Source: an uncultured Bacteroidales bacterium
Lineage (GTDB): Bacteria; Bacteroidota; Bacteroidia; Bacteroidales; UBA932
Direction of reading: 5' to 3'
DNA: 64,000 nt
NCBI GenBank assembly: GCA_900316245.1
Contig: ONCE01000019.1
Coordinates: 1-64,000 of the forward strand
Shown: piece by piece, positions 18,281-28,000 of the stretch
Layout: each line of letters begins with the position of its first letter
Position numbering within the stretch: position 1 is the stretch's first letter
The notes under the pieces: model-generated
What the model was told of the DNA's origin: nothing
Seen by the model: only the letters and a program-made list of their open reading frames with translations
Database searches by the model: none
Position numbers and translations under genes: made by a program

Positions 18281-18712
18281 ATGAAAACCGATCTCGCAAA
18301 AACCCTTTCCATCCGTGGTCAGCACGGTCTTTTCAACTATATCGCCCAGTCCCGCACCGGCGCCATCGTGGAAGCCTTCGAAGATAAGAAGCGTTCCAAC
18401 TTCAGCGCCAATGCCGGCATCACCACCCTGGAAGACATCTCCATCTACACCGCTGAGGGTGAGATGAAGCTCAAGGAAGTGTTCGGCAAGATGCACGAGA
18501 CCCTCAAGGAGGCCGATGCCCCCGGCGCCAAGGCCACCCCGGAAGAGTTCAAGGCCCTCTTTGCCAAGGCCATTCCCAACTACGACGCAGACCGATTCTA
18601 CGTGTCCCATATGAAGAAAGTTTGCGAGTGGTACAACCAGCTCAAGAACTACGCTTCCCTGGATTTCGTAACGGACGAGGAGCGCGAGGCCGAGGCCCAG
18701 AAGGAGGCCTAA
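18281..18712 (+). CDS. DUF5606 family protein
   Basis: 143 residues, highly conserved-looking start (LAKTLSIRGQHGLFNYIAQS) and the ITTLEDISIYTAEGEMKLKE block typical of DUF5606 proteins in Bacteroidetes. Helical C-terminus ending in an acidic tail. No signal peptide or membrane segment; function unknown. It has an internal promoter in coaE and its stop overlaps the rimO start (TAATG), which suggests coupling to S12 modification only by context. Confidence 0.82.
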   Translation: MKTDLAKTLSIRGQHGLFNYIAQSRTGAIVEAFEDKKRSNFSANAGITTLEDISIYTAEGEMKLKEVFGKMHETLKEADAPGAKATPEEFKALFAKAIPNYDADRFYVSHMKKVCEWYNQLKNYASLDFVTDEEREAEAQKEA

Positions 18713-20025
18713 TGCCCAAGCTCCAGGTCATCACCCTGGGGTGCTCGAAGAATACGGTAGATACCGAGCACCTGCTTTTTCAGGTACAAGACTCTTATGA
18801 GATAGTGCCGGAAGGCGAAACCTGTCCGGTAGACGTCCTCCTCATCAACACCTGCGGGTTCATAGGAGACGCCAAGGAGCAGTCCATCCAGACCATTCTG
18901 GCCGCCGCCAAGCGCAAGGCCGAAGGGGAGGTTGGGCGGCTTCTGGTATTTGGCTGCCTGTCCCAGCGGTATCCCGACGAACTGCCCGGCCTCATCCCCG
19001 AGGTGGACGGCTGGTACGGTGCTCGGGAACTGGATCCGCTCATCAAGGCCCTGGGCTGCAAGCCCCGGCCCGAACTCCGTCACGGACGCCTGATAGAAGG
19101 TGAGTACAAGCCCTACGCCTATCTCAAAATCTCCGAAGGCTGCGACCGCCGCTGCTCCTACTGCGCCATTCCCTTCATCCGCGGAAAGCACATTTCCGTG
19201 CCTATGGAGACGCTGGTAGAGGAAGCCAAGGCCCTCGCCGCCAAGGGCGTGAAGGAACTCATCATCATTGCCCAGGACACCACCTACTACGGTCTGGACC
19301 TGTACGGCAAGCGCTGCCTGGCAGAGCTGCTGAGGAAACTCTCGGAGGTGGAGGGCATCGAGTGGATGCGCATCCACTATTCCTATCCGGCCGATTTCCC
19401 GGAAGATGTGCTGGATGAAATGGCCAACAACCCTAAGGTTTGCCGCTATATGGACATCCCTCTGCAGCACGTTTCAGACGAGGTCCTGGACAAGATGCAC
19501 CGCCACGTGGACGGCGCCTGGACGCGGGAACTCATCCGCCGGATGCGGGAGCGGGTTCCCGGCGTAGCCCTCCGCACCACGCTCATTGTGGGGCACCCCG
19601 GAGAGACTTCGGCCCATTTCAAGGAACTGGTGGAATTCATCAAAGAAGCCCGCTTCCAGCGGATGGGTGCCTTTACCTATTCCGAGGAGGAGGGAACCTA
19701 CGATGCAGAGCACTTTAAGGACACTGTGAAGCCGTCCGTCAAACAAAAGCGCTTAAATGAGCTTATGGAAGTGCAACGAGGCATTTCTTTTGCATATAAT
19801 CAATCCCGGATTGGCACCCAGGTCCGCGTGCTGGTAGACGCCTTTGCAGACGGCGTTCTGGTCTGCAGAAGCGAGTTCGAAAGCCCGGAAGTGGATGGCG
19901 AAATCCTGGTGAAGTACACGGCTCAGGCCTTTGACGGGGTAGAACCGCATTCCCTGGTGGGAGAGTTCCTCAACGTCCGGATCACTGCGGCCGATGAATA
20001 CGACCTTAGTGCAGAAGTAATATGA
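18712..20025 (+). CDS. rimO: ribosomal protein S12 methylthiotransferase
   Basis: A radical-SAM enzyme that methylthiolates Asp of ribosomal protein S12. 437 residues: the N-terminal UPF0004 domain with Cys in LGCSKNTVD, INTCGF and FGCLSQ (auxiliary FeS cluster); the radical-SAM CxxxCxxC in EGCDRRCSYCAIPF; and a C-terminal TRAM domain. LGCSKN and INTCGFI favour RimO over MiaB. I use the ATG overlapping the previous stop. An upstream in-frame ATG at 18622 lies wholly inside the preceding gene and adds residues unlike the family. Confidence 0.94.
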   Translation: MPKLQVITLGCSKNTVDTEHLLFQVQDSYEIVPEGETCPVDVLLINTCGFIGDAKEQSIQTILAAAKRKAEGEVGRLLVFGCLSQRYPDELPGLIPEVDGWYGARELDPLIKALGCKPRPELRHGRLIEGEYKPYAYLKISEGCDRRCSYCAIPFIRGKHISVPMETLVEEAKALAAKGVKELIIIAQDTTYYGLDLYGKRCLAELLRKLSEVEGIEWMRIHYSYPADFPEDVLDEMANNPKVCRYMDIPLQHVSDEVLDKMHRHVDGAWTRELIRRMRERVPGVALRTTLIVGHPGETSAHFKELVEFIKEARFQRMGAFTYSEEEGTYDAEHFKDTVKPSVKQKRLNELMEVQRGISFAYNQSRIGTQVRVLVDAFADGVLVCRSEFESPEVDGEILVKYTAQAFDGVEPHSLVGEFLNVRITAADEYDLSAEVI

Positions 20026-20951
20026 AAAAACTGACTTGGCTCCTTTCGGCAGTCCTTTTTGCGGCAGCCTGCTCGCCGCAGGTTTATCCCTTGCACCTGG
20101 GCGTCCGCCAGCCTTCCGAGGCCGGCCTCACCCTGGTAGGTAAAACCGCTTCCATCGTCTATATGGACGGTAACAACCAAGTTGATTCCCTCTTCGACCG
20201 TCAAGTGGCGTCGTCTCTGGCCCGCGCCCTGGAGGCCGATTATTTCAACGGCCAGGAGGTCATCGGCCTCAGCCGCATCCCTTCCCCGGACAGCGTGGGA
20301 ACGGACCTGATGCACAATCTGGTGATGGAAACCGAAGGAGACGTGGTCTTCCTTCTCAATTCTTCCCTGGGAGACATCACCTTCGAGCCCAACAAGCCGG
20401 TTTCCGGAGCCTCCTCTGTGGATTCAGCCTATGTGGCCGTGGCCAGTATGCCGGTCCAGACGCATCTGTATGTGTTTGACAGTATGGGAAAGGACGAGGT
20501 CAAGATGCACAAGGGCCGCGCCGTTCTCAAACTGCAGGTATACAACAGCGGCATCACCTCCGAGGAGGGCCTTCGGACGCTGGCCCTGCACCAGGTTCCG
20601 GATTACGCCGAGGAAGTGGGAGACCGCATTTCCCGCCGCTTCCTTTCCACCTGGGCCACCGAGAGCTTCAGCTTCTACTACTTTGACGATTTCAGTTCCG
20701 AAAGCTGGTTCACTCCGCTGCAGCACGCGGCCGACGAAGAATACGCCAAAGCCATTGACGGATGGGCCCGTATGGTCAAGGAAGGCAGTTCCATCAAGCG
20801 GGCCTGCGCCTGCTTCAACATTGCCCAGACTTTCTACCTGATGGGGGACTACGGCCTGTCGGCCCGTTGGCTGGAAGAGGCCGAAAAACTGGAAAGCCTT
20901 ACGCAGGCTTCCGCCCTCCGAAAAAGGCTGGCCGCTCATTTGGAAAAATAA
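20022..20951 (+). CDS. DUF6340 family lipoprotein
   Basis: 309 residues with a lipoprotein signal (LSAVLFAAACSPQ, Cys17). The body has the DUF6340 look: VGKTASIVYMDGNNQVDSLF near the start, a mixed alpha/beta middle, and a TPR-like helical end (YAKAIDGWARMVKEGSSIKR, then NIAQTFYLMGDYGLSARWLE). Function unknown; probably facing the periplasm. The ATG overlaps the rimO stop (ATGA), so it ends the operon. Confidence 0.75.
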   Translation: MKKLTWLLSAVLFAAACSPQVYPLHLGVRQPSEAGLTLVGKTASIVYMDGNNQVDSLFDRQVASSLARALEADYFNGQEVIGLSRIPSPDSVGTDLMHNLVMETEGDVVFLLNSSLGDITFEPNKPVSGASSVDSAYVAVASMPVQTHLYVFDSMGKDEVKMHKGRAVLKLQVYNSGITSEEGLRTLALHQVPDYAEEVGDRISRRFLSTWATESFSFYYFDDFSSESWFTPLQHAADEEYAKAIDGWARMVKEGSSIKRACACFNIAQTFYLMGDYGLSARWLEEAEKLESLTQASALRKRLAAHLEK

Positions 20952-20962
20952 GGGAATATCAG

Positions 20963-20970
20963 TAACTTTG
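20963..20970 (+). promoter_or_regulatory. -7 box for pckA
   Basis: TAACTTTG, leaving about 30 nt of A/T-rich leader before the ATG, as at other presumably highly expressed genes here (gapA, tig, rplY). Confidence 0.6.
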
Positions 20971-21006
20971 TAGGATAGAAAATTTTAAACTAACACAAAT
21001 ATTTTT

Positions 21007-22623
21007 ATGGCAAACATCGATCTCAGAAAGTACGGCATCAAGGGTGTGAAGGAAATCCTTTACAACCCCACGTACGAGGTTCTTTACAACGAAGAGACCA
21101 AGCCCGGTCTCGAGGGTTTTGACAAGGGTCAGGTTACCGAACTCGGCGCCATCAACGTGATGACGGGTGTTTACACCGGCCGTTCCCCTAAAGACAAGTA
21201 CATTGTCTATGACAACACCACCAAGGAAGGCAAGAAGGGTGAAATCTGGTGGACCACCGATGAGTATCCCAACGACAACCACAAAATGTCCGTTTCCACT
21301 TGGAAGGCTGTCAAGAAACTTGCCCAGCAGCAGCTCAGCGGCAAGCGTCTGTTCGTTGTGGACGGTTTCTGCGGCACCCACGCAGACACCCGTATGAAGG
21401 TTCGCTTCATTATGGAAGTTGCCTGGCAGGCTCACTTCGTGACCAATATGTTCATCCGTCCCAAGAACCAGAAGGAATTCGACCAGGAGCCCGATTTCGT
21501 GGTTTACTGCGCCGCCAAGGCCAAGGTGGAGAACTACAAGGAACTGGGTCTCCGCTCCGAAACCTGCGTTGCCTTCAACGTTACCTCCAAGGAGCAGGTT
21601 ATCCTGAACACCTGGTACGGTGGTGAGATGAAGAAGGGTATGTTCTCCATGATGAACTACTACCTCCCTCTGAAGGGCATCGCCGCCATGCACTGCTCCG
21701 CCAACACCGATATGAAGGGCGAAAACACCGCCATCTTCTTCGGCCTGTCCGGTACCGGCAAGACCACCCTCTCCACCGATCCTAAGCGTCTGCTCATCGG
21801 TGACGACGAGCACGGCTGGGACAACAAGGGTGTGTTCAACTTCGAAGGCGGCTGCTACGCCAAGGTTATCAAGCTGGACAAGGAGTCCGAGCCCGATATC
21901 TACAACGCCATCCGTCGTGACGCTCTCCTCGAGAACGTAACCGTGGACAAGAACGGCAAGATTGACTTCAACGACAAGTCCGTCACCGAGAACACCCGCG
22001 TCAGCTATCCTATCTACCACATCGAGAAGATCGTGCGTCCGGACAGCCACGGCCCCGCAGCCAAGCAGGTGATCTTCCTGAGCGCAGATGCCTTCGGCGT
22101 GCTGCCTCCGGTTTCCATCCTCACCCCTGAGCAGACCAAGTACTACTTCCTCTCCGGCTTCACCGCCAAACTCGCCGGTACCGAGCGTGGTATCACCGAG
22201 CCCACTCCTACCTTCAGCGCCTGCTTCGGCCAGGCTTTCCTGGAGCTGCATCCTACCAAGTATGCTGAGGAACTGGTGAAGAAGATGAAGAAGAGCGGTG
22301 CCAAGGCATACCTCGTGAACACCGGCTGGAACGGTACCGGCAAGCGTATCTCCATCCGTGACACCCGCGGTATCATCGACGCCATCCTGAGCGGTGCCAT
22401 CGACAAGGCTCCTACCAAGCAGATTCCTTACTTCGACTTCAAGGTTCCTACCAAGCTGGAAGGTGTTGACACCGGTATCCTCGATCCTCGTGACACCTAC
22501 GCCAAGCCCGAAGAGTGGGAAGTAAAGGCCAAGGATCTCGCCGGCCGCTTCATCAAGAACTTCCACAAGTACGAGTCCAACAAGGCCGGTAAGGCCCTCG
22601 TGAAGGCTGGTCCGAAGCTCTAA
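21007..22623 (+). CDS. pckA: phosphoenolpyruvate carboxykinase (ATP)
   Basis: Interconverts oxaloacetate + ATP and PEP + CO2 + ADP. In fermenting Bacteroidales it commonly runs towards oxaloacetate on the succinate route. 538 residues, standard length. [11 protein letters not shown] (246-256) is the kinase-1a P-loop, followed by [10 protein letters not shown] (metal Asp) and FEGGCYAK. Codon use is noticeably more biased than in its neighbours and the GGCCGAT motif is absent, both fitting high expression. A strong terminator follows. Confidence 0.97.
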   Translation: MANIDLRKYGIKGVKEILYNPTYEVLYNEETKPGLEGFDKGQVTELGAINVMTGVYTGRSPKDKYIVYDNTTKEGKKGEIWWTTDEYPNDNHKMSVSTWKAVKKLAQQQLSGKRLFVVDGFCGTHADTRMKVRFIMEVAWQAHFVTNMFIRPKNQKEFDQEPDFVVYCAAKAKVENYKELGLRSETCVAFNVTSKEQVILNTWYGGEMKKGMFSMMNYYLPLKGIAAMHCSANTDMKGENTAIFFGLSGTGKTTLSTDPKRLLIGDDEHGWDNKGVFNFEGGCYAKVIKLDKESEPDIYNAIRRDALLENVTVDKNGKIDFNDKSVTENTRVSYPIYHIEKIVRPDSHGPAAKQVIFLSADAFGVLPPVSILTPEQTKYYFLSGFTAKLAGTERGITEPTPTFSACFGQAFLELHPTKYAEELVKKMKKSGAKAYLVNTGWNGTGKRISIRDTRGIIDAILSGAIDKAPTKQIPYFDFKVPTKLEGVDTGILDPRDTYAKPEEWEVKAKDLAGRFIKNFHKYESNKAGKALVKAGPKL

Positions 22624-22636
22624 AGACCGTCATCCT

Positions 22637-22671
22637 AAAAAAGAGACGCCCGAAAGGACGTCTCTTTTTTT
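22637..22671 (+). terminator. terminator of pckA
   Basis: GAGACG and CGTCTC arms around CCCGAAAGGA, flanked by an A-run and seven Ts; likely works for both convergent genes. Confidence 0.85.
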
Positions 22672-25576
22672 ATAACTTGATGAGCGCTCGGCCGGCTTTG
22701 CCGTCTATGCAGACGGTGAGGGGATGGTCCAACTGAACGTGGCGGAGCCACTGGGTTTCGAAGACGGCCGGGAGGGCGTCCAGGGCACTCAGGTCCATAC
22801 TGTCGCCGGGGCGGGAGTAGGGATCCACGTTCACGTAGCCGGCGTTGAAGGAGGTGAGGTTCTGGAAGAAGTGCGTGCCCTGGCTGGGGTCTACCCGGAA
22901 ATCGGGCAGGGAGCACTCTACGAGGGCCTTGGCCTCGGAGATGTCGCTCCAGACCACCGGAACCCCCAGGGTGGGGATGCTGGAGCCCCAGCGGCCGTAG
23001 CCTATGAGGACATACTGTCGGCCCTGAGCCCTCAACTGGGCATTGAGGGTGCGCAGCTCGGCTGCCATTTCCTGGGTCTTCATCTTGTCAAACGCATCGG
23101 CCTTCAAATAGATGATGTCCTTGAGGCCGGTGAGCCAGCCCGTTCCCAAAGCGCTTTGGGAGGTGACCAGGGCGTTGGAACTGTCCACGGTGCGCCAGTC
23201 TACCTCGGCCTTCAGGCTGTCGGAGGAGATGGGCCGCACCTGGAGGGCGTTGAAGATGCCGGTGGAGAGTTCGGCCGCGTACTCGATTTCCACGCCGCCC
23301 TGCATTTCGCTGGAGCAGATGTCCAGGAGGGTCTGCACAATATCGGCCAGCGGGAAGGTGCCATAGCGCAGGATGTGGGCAAAGGTCACGGCCTTGGGAC
23401 CGTTGGCCATAGGGGAGTCCACCATCCGCTGGTTTTCGTAGTCGTAGGTGGAGATGACGCGGTTGAAGGAGGAGAACTTGCTGCAGTCGTAGATGTCCGT
23501 GCGCTCCAGGTTTACGGCGTCGTCCACGCTGGTCTTGAACTTCTCGGGCTGCAGGTTGAGGGCATACATTACCTTCTGGGTGTCCCGCATAGCCAGTTCC
23601 GGAGTGGAGGTCTGCAGCACGTGCTTGGGGTAGGCGGGGGAGAAGCGGAGCACCTGCTCGCCGTCCACCACGGCCTTGCCCAGGCCATAGGCTACCTTGG
23701 CTATGCCTTCTTCGGCCCTTTCGTGGCCAATAGGATAGTAGTTCACGCTGCGGGCCACGCCGGAAAGGGTGGGGAAGAAGTAGCCCTGGTCTTCGGCCCC
23801 GCAAATCTCCTGCAGGATGATGGCCATCTTTTCTTCCGAAATCACGTTGGCGGTGGCGGTGATGTAGCCCCTGGAGGAGGCGTAGTATACCGAGGCGTAA
23901 ACGCTCTTGATGGCTTTGGACAGCAGGCGCAGCTGCTGGTCTTCGTTCTCCACCGAGGGAATCATATACGTGGAGTACACGCCGGCAAACGGCTGGTAGT
24001 AGGAATCTTCCAGTTTGGAGGAAGAACGCACGGCCAGGGGCGTATGCACCACGCGGATGAAGGCCCTTAGCGCCTCCACCACGTCCTGCGGCAGATTGGA
24101 GGCTACGAATTCCGACAGAATCTCTGCGTCGGAGATGTCTGAGTTGATCACGTACTGCAGGCCGTTTTCCAGGATGAAGCGGTCAAAGCAGTCGGTGGCC
24201 AGCACCAGGGTACGGGGAACCGTGATGTGAACCCCTTCCCATTTGTTGTACAGGCGGTGCTGGTAGAGGATGTGGTTCAGGAAGGCCAGGCCGCGGGCCT
24301 TGCCGCCCAGCGAACCCTCGCCGTAACGGGCAAACCAGATGGTGTCGTTGTACGTGGCGGGGTCAAAGCGGGCCACCACGCCCAGGCTCTGCTTCACCCG
24401 GTATTTGTGGATGAGCGGAATGGCCATGGCCCGGAACTCGGCAGCGCTGGGCAGGCGGCTGCTCTTGATGGCATTGCCTTCTGCAAAGATACCGCGGGCC
24501 AGGAGCCAGCGGGAGATATAGTTCTTGCTGCGGAGCTTGTCCAGGACCTTCTCCGGCAGGCTCTCCAGCACTTCCTCCACGCCCTGGAGGTCGTTGGCTC
24601 GGGCTATCACGCGGCCTTTCTCGTTGGTGGCCACAAACTCGCCGAAGCCAAATTCCCGGCCGATGTATTCGGCCAGTTCGTGGGTGAGGGTCTTGGAACG
24701 CTTCATCAGGAAGCCGGCTCCCAGGCTTTCGGCCACGGGACGCATACTTTCCTGCGAACTCTGCATCAGGATGGGCATACGAGGGTCGTCGGAGCGGATG
24801 AATTTGCACAGGTCCACACCGGCGTCCAGCTTCTCCTGCGAGGGCTTGTCGTGCTTGTGGAGCACGAAGCCAATGTCCGAGATAACGCCCAGGAGGTTCT
24901 CCTTGTAGGTGTTGTACAGTTTGACGGCGTCGTCGTAGTTGGTGGCCAGGAGAATCTTGGGGCGGGCTCTCTTTCGAAGGATCTGCTGATCTTCGTTGAG
25001 GGCGTCGCGGATGGCTTCCAGGTTCTGCTGCAGCACCAGTTTGTACAGCAGCGGCAGGTAGGTGGAGTAGTAACGCACGGAGTCTTCCACCAGCAGGATG
25101 CATTGGACACCCAGCTTGAGAATGTCCTCCGGTGCGTTGAGGCTGTCTTCCAGCAGCTTGATGATGGCAATGATCAGGTCCGTGCTGCCGTTCCAGTTGA
25201 ACACGTAGTCAATGCAGGAACGGTCCTTGTCTTCCAGCTGGCGCGACACCTCCTTGGAGAAGCAGGTCATAAGCACTACAGGGGTGCCCGGGGCCGATTC
25301 CTTGACCCGGTGGGCAAACTCAAAGGCATTGTCCCCGCCGGCGTTGTACATAGTGATCACTATGTCCCAGCGCTCTCCGGCGGTTACCCGTTCCAGGGCC
25401 TCCCCGGTAGAGGAGACCCTTTCAAATACGGGCGGATTGCTCAGGTTGAGTTCCGAGTACTCACGGGCGATGCGCATATCCAGCCGCCCGTCTTCTTCCA
25501 ACGAGAAATTGTCGTAATTGTTGCAAACCAGCAGGACCCTGCGGATCCGATTGGTCATCAAAGCTGCATTCTCCAT
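22670..25576 (-). CDS. receiver-like domains fused to a PEP/pyruvate-dikinase ATP-grasp domain
   Basis: 968 residues, no signal peptide. Residues about 12-145 and 158-300 each look like a response-regulator receiver. The second keeps the acidic pair (LLVEDS, 162-167), a candidate phospho-acceptor Asp234 in VISDIGF and a Lys after LM (about 292). The first lacks an acceptor Asp (VITMYNAG). Residues about 415-880 match the nucleotide-binding part of PPDK/PEP synthase (GSLGGKARG 421-429; AVRSSSKLEDSYYQPFAGVY about 515-534). The swivelling phospho-His domain and PEP-binding barrel are absent, so it is not a complete PEP synthase. It is 3 bp downstream of gdhA and convergent with pckA. Function unknown; a regulatory kinase-like role is speculation. 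Confidence 0.75.
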   Translation of the reverse strand: MENAALMTNRIRRVLLVCNNYDNFSLEEDGRLDMRIAREYSELNLSNPPVFERVSSTGEALERVTAGERWDIVITMYNAGGDNAFEFAHRVKESAPGTPVVLMTCFSKEVSRQLEDKDRSCIDYVFNWNGSTDLIIAIIKLLEDSLNAPEDILKLGVQCILLVEDSVRYYSTYLPLLYKLVLQQNLEAIRDALNEDQQILRKRARPKILLATNYDDAVKLYNTYKENLLGVISDIGFVLHKHDKPSQEKLDAGVDLCKFIRSDDPRMPILMQSSQESMRPVAESLGAGFLMKRSKTLTHELAEYIGREFGFGEFVATNEKGRVIARANDLQGVEEVLESLPEKVLDKLRSKNYISRWLLARGIFAEGNAIKSSRLPSAAEFRAMAIPLIHKYRVKQSLGVVARFDPATYNDTIWFARYGEGSLGGKARGLAFLNHILYQHRLYNKWEGVHITVPRTLVLATDCFDRFILENGLQYVINSDISDAEILSEFVASNLPQDVVEALRAFIRVVHTPLAVRSSSKLEDSYYQPFAGVYSTYMIPSVENEDQQLRLLSKAIKSVYASVYYASSRGYITATANVISEEKMAIILQEICGAEDQGYFFPTLSGVARSVNYYPIGHERAEEGIAKVAYGLGKAVVDGEQVLRFSPAYPKHVLQTSTPELAMRDTQKVMYALNLQPEKFKTSVDDAVNLERTDIYDCSKFSSFNRVISTYDYENQRMVDSPMANGPKAVTFAHILRYGTFPLADIVQTLLDICSSEMQGGVEIEYAAELSTGIFNALQVRPISSDSLKAEVDWRTVDSSNALVTSQSALGTGWLTGLKDIIYLKADAFDKMKTQEMAAELRTLNAQLRAQGRQYVLIGYGRWGSSIPTLGVPVVWSDISEAKALVECSLPDFRVDPSQGTHFFQNLTSFNAGYVNVDPYSRPGDSMDLSALDALPAVFETQWLRHVQLDHPLTVCIDGKAGRALIKL

Positions 25577-25579
25577 TTA

Positions 25580-26935
25580 TTATACTAAGCCTTGGTCTGT
25601 CATCGCACCGGCCACCTTGATAAAGCCCGCCAGGTTGGCGCCTTTCACGTAGTTGACCGTTCCGTCGGCCTCCTTGCCGTATTTGACGCAGGCCGAATGG
25701 ATGTCCTGCATAATGCGGTGGAGGTAGTTGTCTACTTCTTCGGCCGTCCAGCGCTGACGCATCGAGTTCTGGCTCATCTCCAGGCCGCTGGTGGCCACGC
25801 CGCCGGCGTTGGATGCCTTTCCGGGGCTGTATAGCAGGCCCGCGCCCTGGATGATGCGGATGGCTTCCGGGGTGGTGGGCATATTGGCGCCTTCGGCCAC
25901 GCAGATGGCACCACCCTTGACGATGTTCTCTGCATCGGCCTCCTCAATCTCGTTCTGCGTTGCGCAGGGGAGGGCTATGTCGCAGGCTATCTTCCAGGGA
26001 CGTTCTCCGGGGAAGTACTGGGCCTGCGGATATTTCTGTACGTATTCCTTGATACGGCCGCGGCGGATGTTCTTGAGCTCAAACACAAAGGCCATCTTCT
26101 CCTCGTTCAGGCCTTCGGGGTCGTAGATGAAACCGTCGGAGTCCGAGAGGGTCTGGACCTTGGCACCCAGTCGCATAGCCTTCTGGGCGGCATACTGGGC
26201 CACGTTGCCCGCACCGGAAATGTTCACCTTCTTGCCCTGGAAACTCTCTCCGCGGGTGGCGAGCATCTGCTCGGCAAAGTAGCAGAGGCCGTAACCGGTG
26301 GCTTCGGGTCTCAGGAGCGAACCGCCCCAGGCCAGGCCCTTTCCGGTAAGGGTGCCGGTAAACTCGTCTCTGAGGCGTTTGTACTGGCCAAAGAGATAAC
26401 CAATCTCACGGCCGCCCACACCGATGTCGCCGGCGGGAACGTCCGTGTTGGAACCGATGTGGCGCTGGAGTTCGGTCATAAAGCTCTGGCAGAAGCGCAT
26501 CACCTCTGCGTCCGATTTACCGCGGGGGTTGAAATCGGAACCGCCCTTGGCACCGCCCATAGGAAGGGTGGTAAGGGCATTCTTGAAGGTCTGCTCGAAG
26601 GCCAGGAACTTCATGATGGACAGGTTCACGCTGGGGTGGAAACGGATGCCGCCCTTATACGGGCCGATGGCACTGTTGCACTGTACGCGGAACCCGCGGT
26701 TGATGTGCACGTCTCCGCGGTCGTCCGTCCAGGGAACCCGGAAGATCACGATGCGTTCCGGCTCCACAATGCGTTCAAGGATTTTCTGATCAATCAGCTG
26801 GGGATTCTCCGTAATGTACGGAGCGATACTTTCTACCACCTCGCGCACGGCTTGGTGAAATTCGGGCTCGCCTGGATTCTTGGCAACAACCTCTGCCATA
26901 AATCCGTCAATGTAATTGCGGGTAAACTGATTCAT
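25580..26935 (-). CDS. gdhA: glutamate dehydrogenase, NADP-type
   Basis: Reductively aminates 2-oxoglutarate with ammonia. 451 residues, hexameric-GDH length, starting MNQFTRNYIDGFMAEVVAKN. An upstream extension exists in frame but is not protein-like and precedes the promoter. GPYKGGIRFHPS (Lys94) and PMGGAKGGSDFNP (Lys130, catalytic) bind glutamate; the Rossmann part has SGAGNVAQYAA. Cofactor specificity is inferred from family similarity to NADP enzymes. Its promoter box is at 26963, and the receiver/ATP-grasp gene follows in the same operon. Confidence 0.95.
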   Translation of the reverse strand: MNQFTRNYIDGFMAEVVAKNPGEPEFHQAVREVVESIAPYITENPQLIDQKILERIVEPERIVIFRVPWTDDRGDVHINRGFRVQCNSAIGPYKGGIRFHPSVNLSIMKFLAFEQTFKNALTTLPMGGAKGGSDFNPRGKSDAEVMRFCQSFMTELQRHIGSNTDVPAGDIGVGGREIGYLFGQYKRLRDEFTGTLTGKGLAWGGSLLRPEATGYGLCYFAEQMLATRGESFQGKKVNISGAGNVAQYAAQKAMRLGAKVQTLSDSDGFIYDPEGLNEEKMAFVFELKNIRRGRIKEYVQKYPQAQYFPGERPWKIACDIALPCATQNEIEEADAENIVKGGAICVAEGANMPTTPEAIRIIQGAGLLYSPGKASNAGGVATSGLEMSQNSMRQRWTAEEVDNYLHRIMQDIHSACVKYGKEADGTVNYVKGANLAGFIKVAGAMTDQGLV

Positions 26936-26962
26936 AATAGAATACATATAAACTAACCAGGA

Positions 26963-26970
26963 CAAATATA
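26963..26970 (-). promoter_or_regulatory. -7 box for gdhA
   Basis: Minus-strand TATATTTG, 27 nt before the gdhA ATG. Confidence 0.6.
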
Positions 26971-27089
26971 GGAAAAAATTATTTTTTCCTCCCGTACCGT
27001 CCCCATATTTTTCCCCACACTTTTCCACAATCCCTCCACCCCGTGTGTGTTTTGGGCCCTTTTCGCACACGGGAACGGTGAATTTTTTG

Positions 27090-27097
27090 TATATTTG
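27090..27097 (+). promoter_or_regulatory. -7 box for the WYL gene
   Basis: TATATTTG ends 6 nt before the ATG at 27104, so the mRNA should be leaderless or nearly so. Confidence 0.6.
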
Positions 27098-27103
27098 TGA
27101 GTT

Positions 27104-28000
27104 ATGGTATCGGAACTGGTAGAAAAATATGTGTTTCTGGTGCAGGCCTTTGTGGAGGCCGGGGAGAACGGACTCACGTTGTCCCAGGTGCAGCGCAAAT
27201 GGGAGGGCCGATACAACCAGCCGTACCCCCGCCGCAGTTTCATCAACCACCGGGACGCCATCGTGGACCTCTTCGGCATAGTGATCACCTGCGACCGCAG
27301 AACCAACCGGTACCGGATAGACCGCAGCGAGAGCGCCATCGACAACCGCGAGGCCACCGACTACCTTATTAATACGTTCACCGTCAACAGCCTCCTCACC
27401 CTGGGGAAGGAAAGGCTGAGCGGCCGCGTGGCGGTGGAGGACGTGCCTTCGGGCCAGACCTTCCTCATCCCCGTGATGCAGGCTATGCTGGACAACTCCA
27501 TCCTTTCCTTACAATATAAGAAGTATCAGAGTACGCAGGCCGATGCCCGCCGCATCCACCCCTACGCCGTGAAGGAGTTCGAGAAGCGCTGGTACATAGT
27601 GGCCTACAGCGAAGAAGCCAAGGGCCTGAGGACCTACGCCATGGACCGCGTTGTGGCCGTGGAGCCCACCGGAGAGCATTTCCAGATGCCCAAAGGCTTC
27701 GACGTGGATGCGCTGTTCGAGGCCAGTTACGGCATCTACCTTCCGGAGCCGGGCCAGAAGCCCCAACTGGTGAAAATCCGCACCACGGAGCGGGAGGCGG
27801 CGTATCTGGAAGACCTGCCCCTGCACCCCAGCCAGCTCAGGACCGGGCCCACGGAGTTTGTGCTCCGCGTCATTCCCAATCCCGGTTTTGTAATGGAACT
27901 GCTGCGGCACGGAGACCGCCTGGAAGTGCTGGAGCCTCAGGAACTGAGGGAGACCCTCAAGGAAGAATTCAAAAAAGCTTATCATATTTATGAACCGTAA
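27104..28000 (+). CDS. WYL-domain transcriptional regulator
   Basis: 298 residues: an N-terminal winged-helix-like region (about 1-75, LTLSQVQRKW and RRSFINHRDAIVDLFGI), then a WYL domain (about 125-215) with IHPYAVKEFEKRWYIVAYSE and LRTYAMDRV, and a C-terminal WCX-like part. WYL regulators sense ligands such as nucleotides or nucleic acid and control varied genes. It is divergent from gdhA over a 168-bp gap and overlaps the S9 peptidase gene by 11 bp; targets cannot be told from sequence. Confidence 0.88.
   Translation: MVSELVEKYVFLVQAFVEAGENGLTLSQVQRKWEGRYNQPYPRRSFINHRDAIVDLFGIVITCDRRTNRYRIDRSESAIDNREATDYLINTFTVNSLLTLGKERLSGRVAVEDVPSGQTFLIPVMQAMLDNSILSLQYKKYQSTQADARRIHPYAVKEFEKRWYIVAYSEEAKGLRTYAMDRVVAVEPTGEHFQMPKGFDVDALFEASYGIYLPEPGQKPQLVKIRTTEREAAYLEDLPLHPSQLRTGPTEFVLRVIPNPGFVMELLRHGDRLEVLEPQELRETLKEEFKKAYHIYEP

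Noticed and set aside
18622-18711. Upstream start for rimO inside the DUF5606 gene
   Set aside because: The added residues are Arg/Gly-rich and unlike the family, and the downstream ATG overlaps the preceding stop as in other coupled pairs here.
22670-25576. Annotation as phosphoenolpyruvate synthase
   Set aside because: Only the ATP-grasp part is present; the phospho-His and PEP-binding domains needed for the reaction are missing.
26965-27075. T/C-rich stretch between gdhA and the WYL gene considered as a terminator or small RNA
   Set aside because: No stable hairpin or paired ends found; it is better explained as upstream region of the two divergent promoters.
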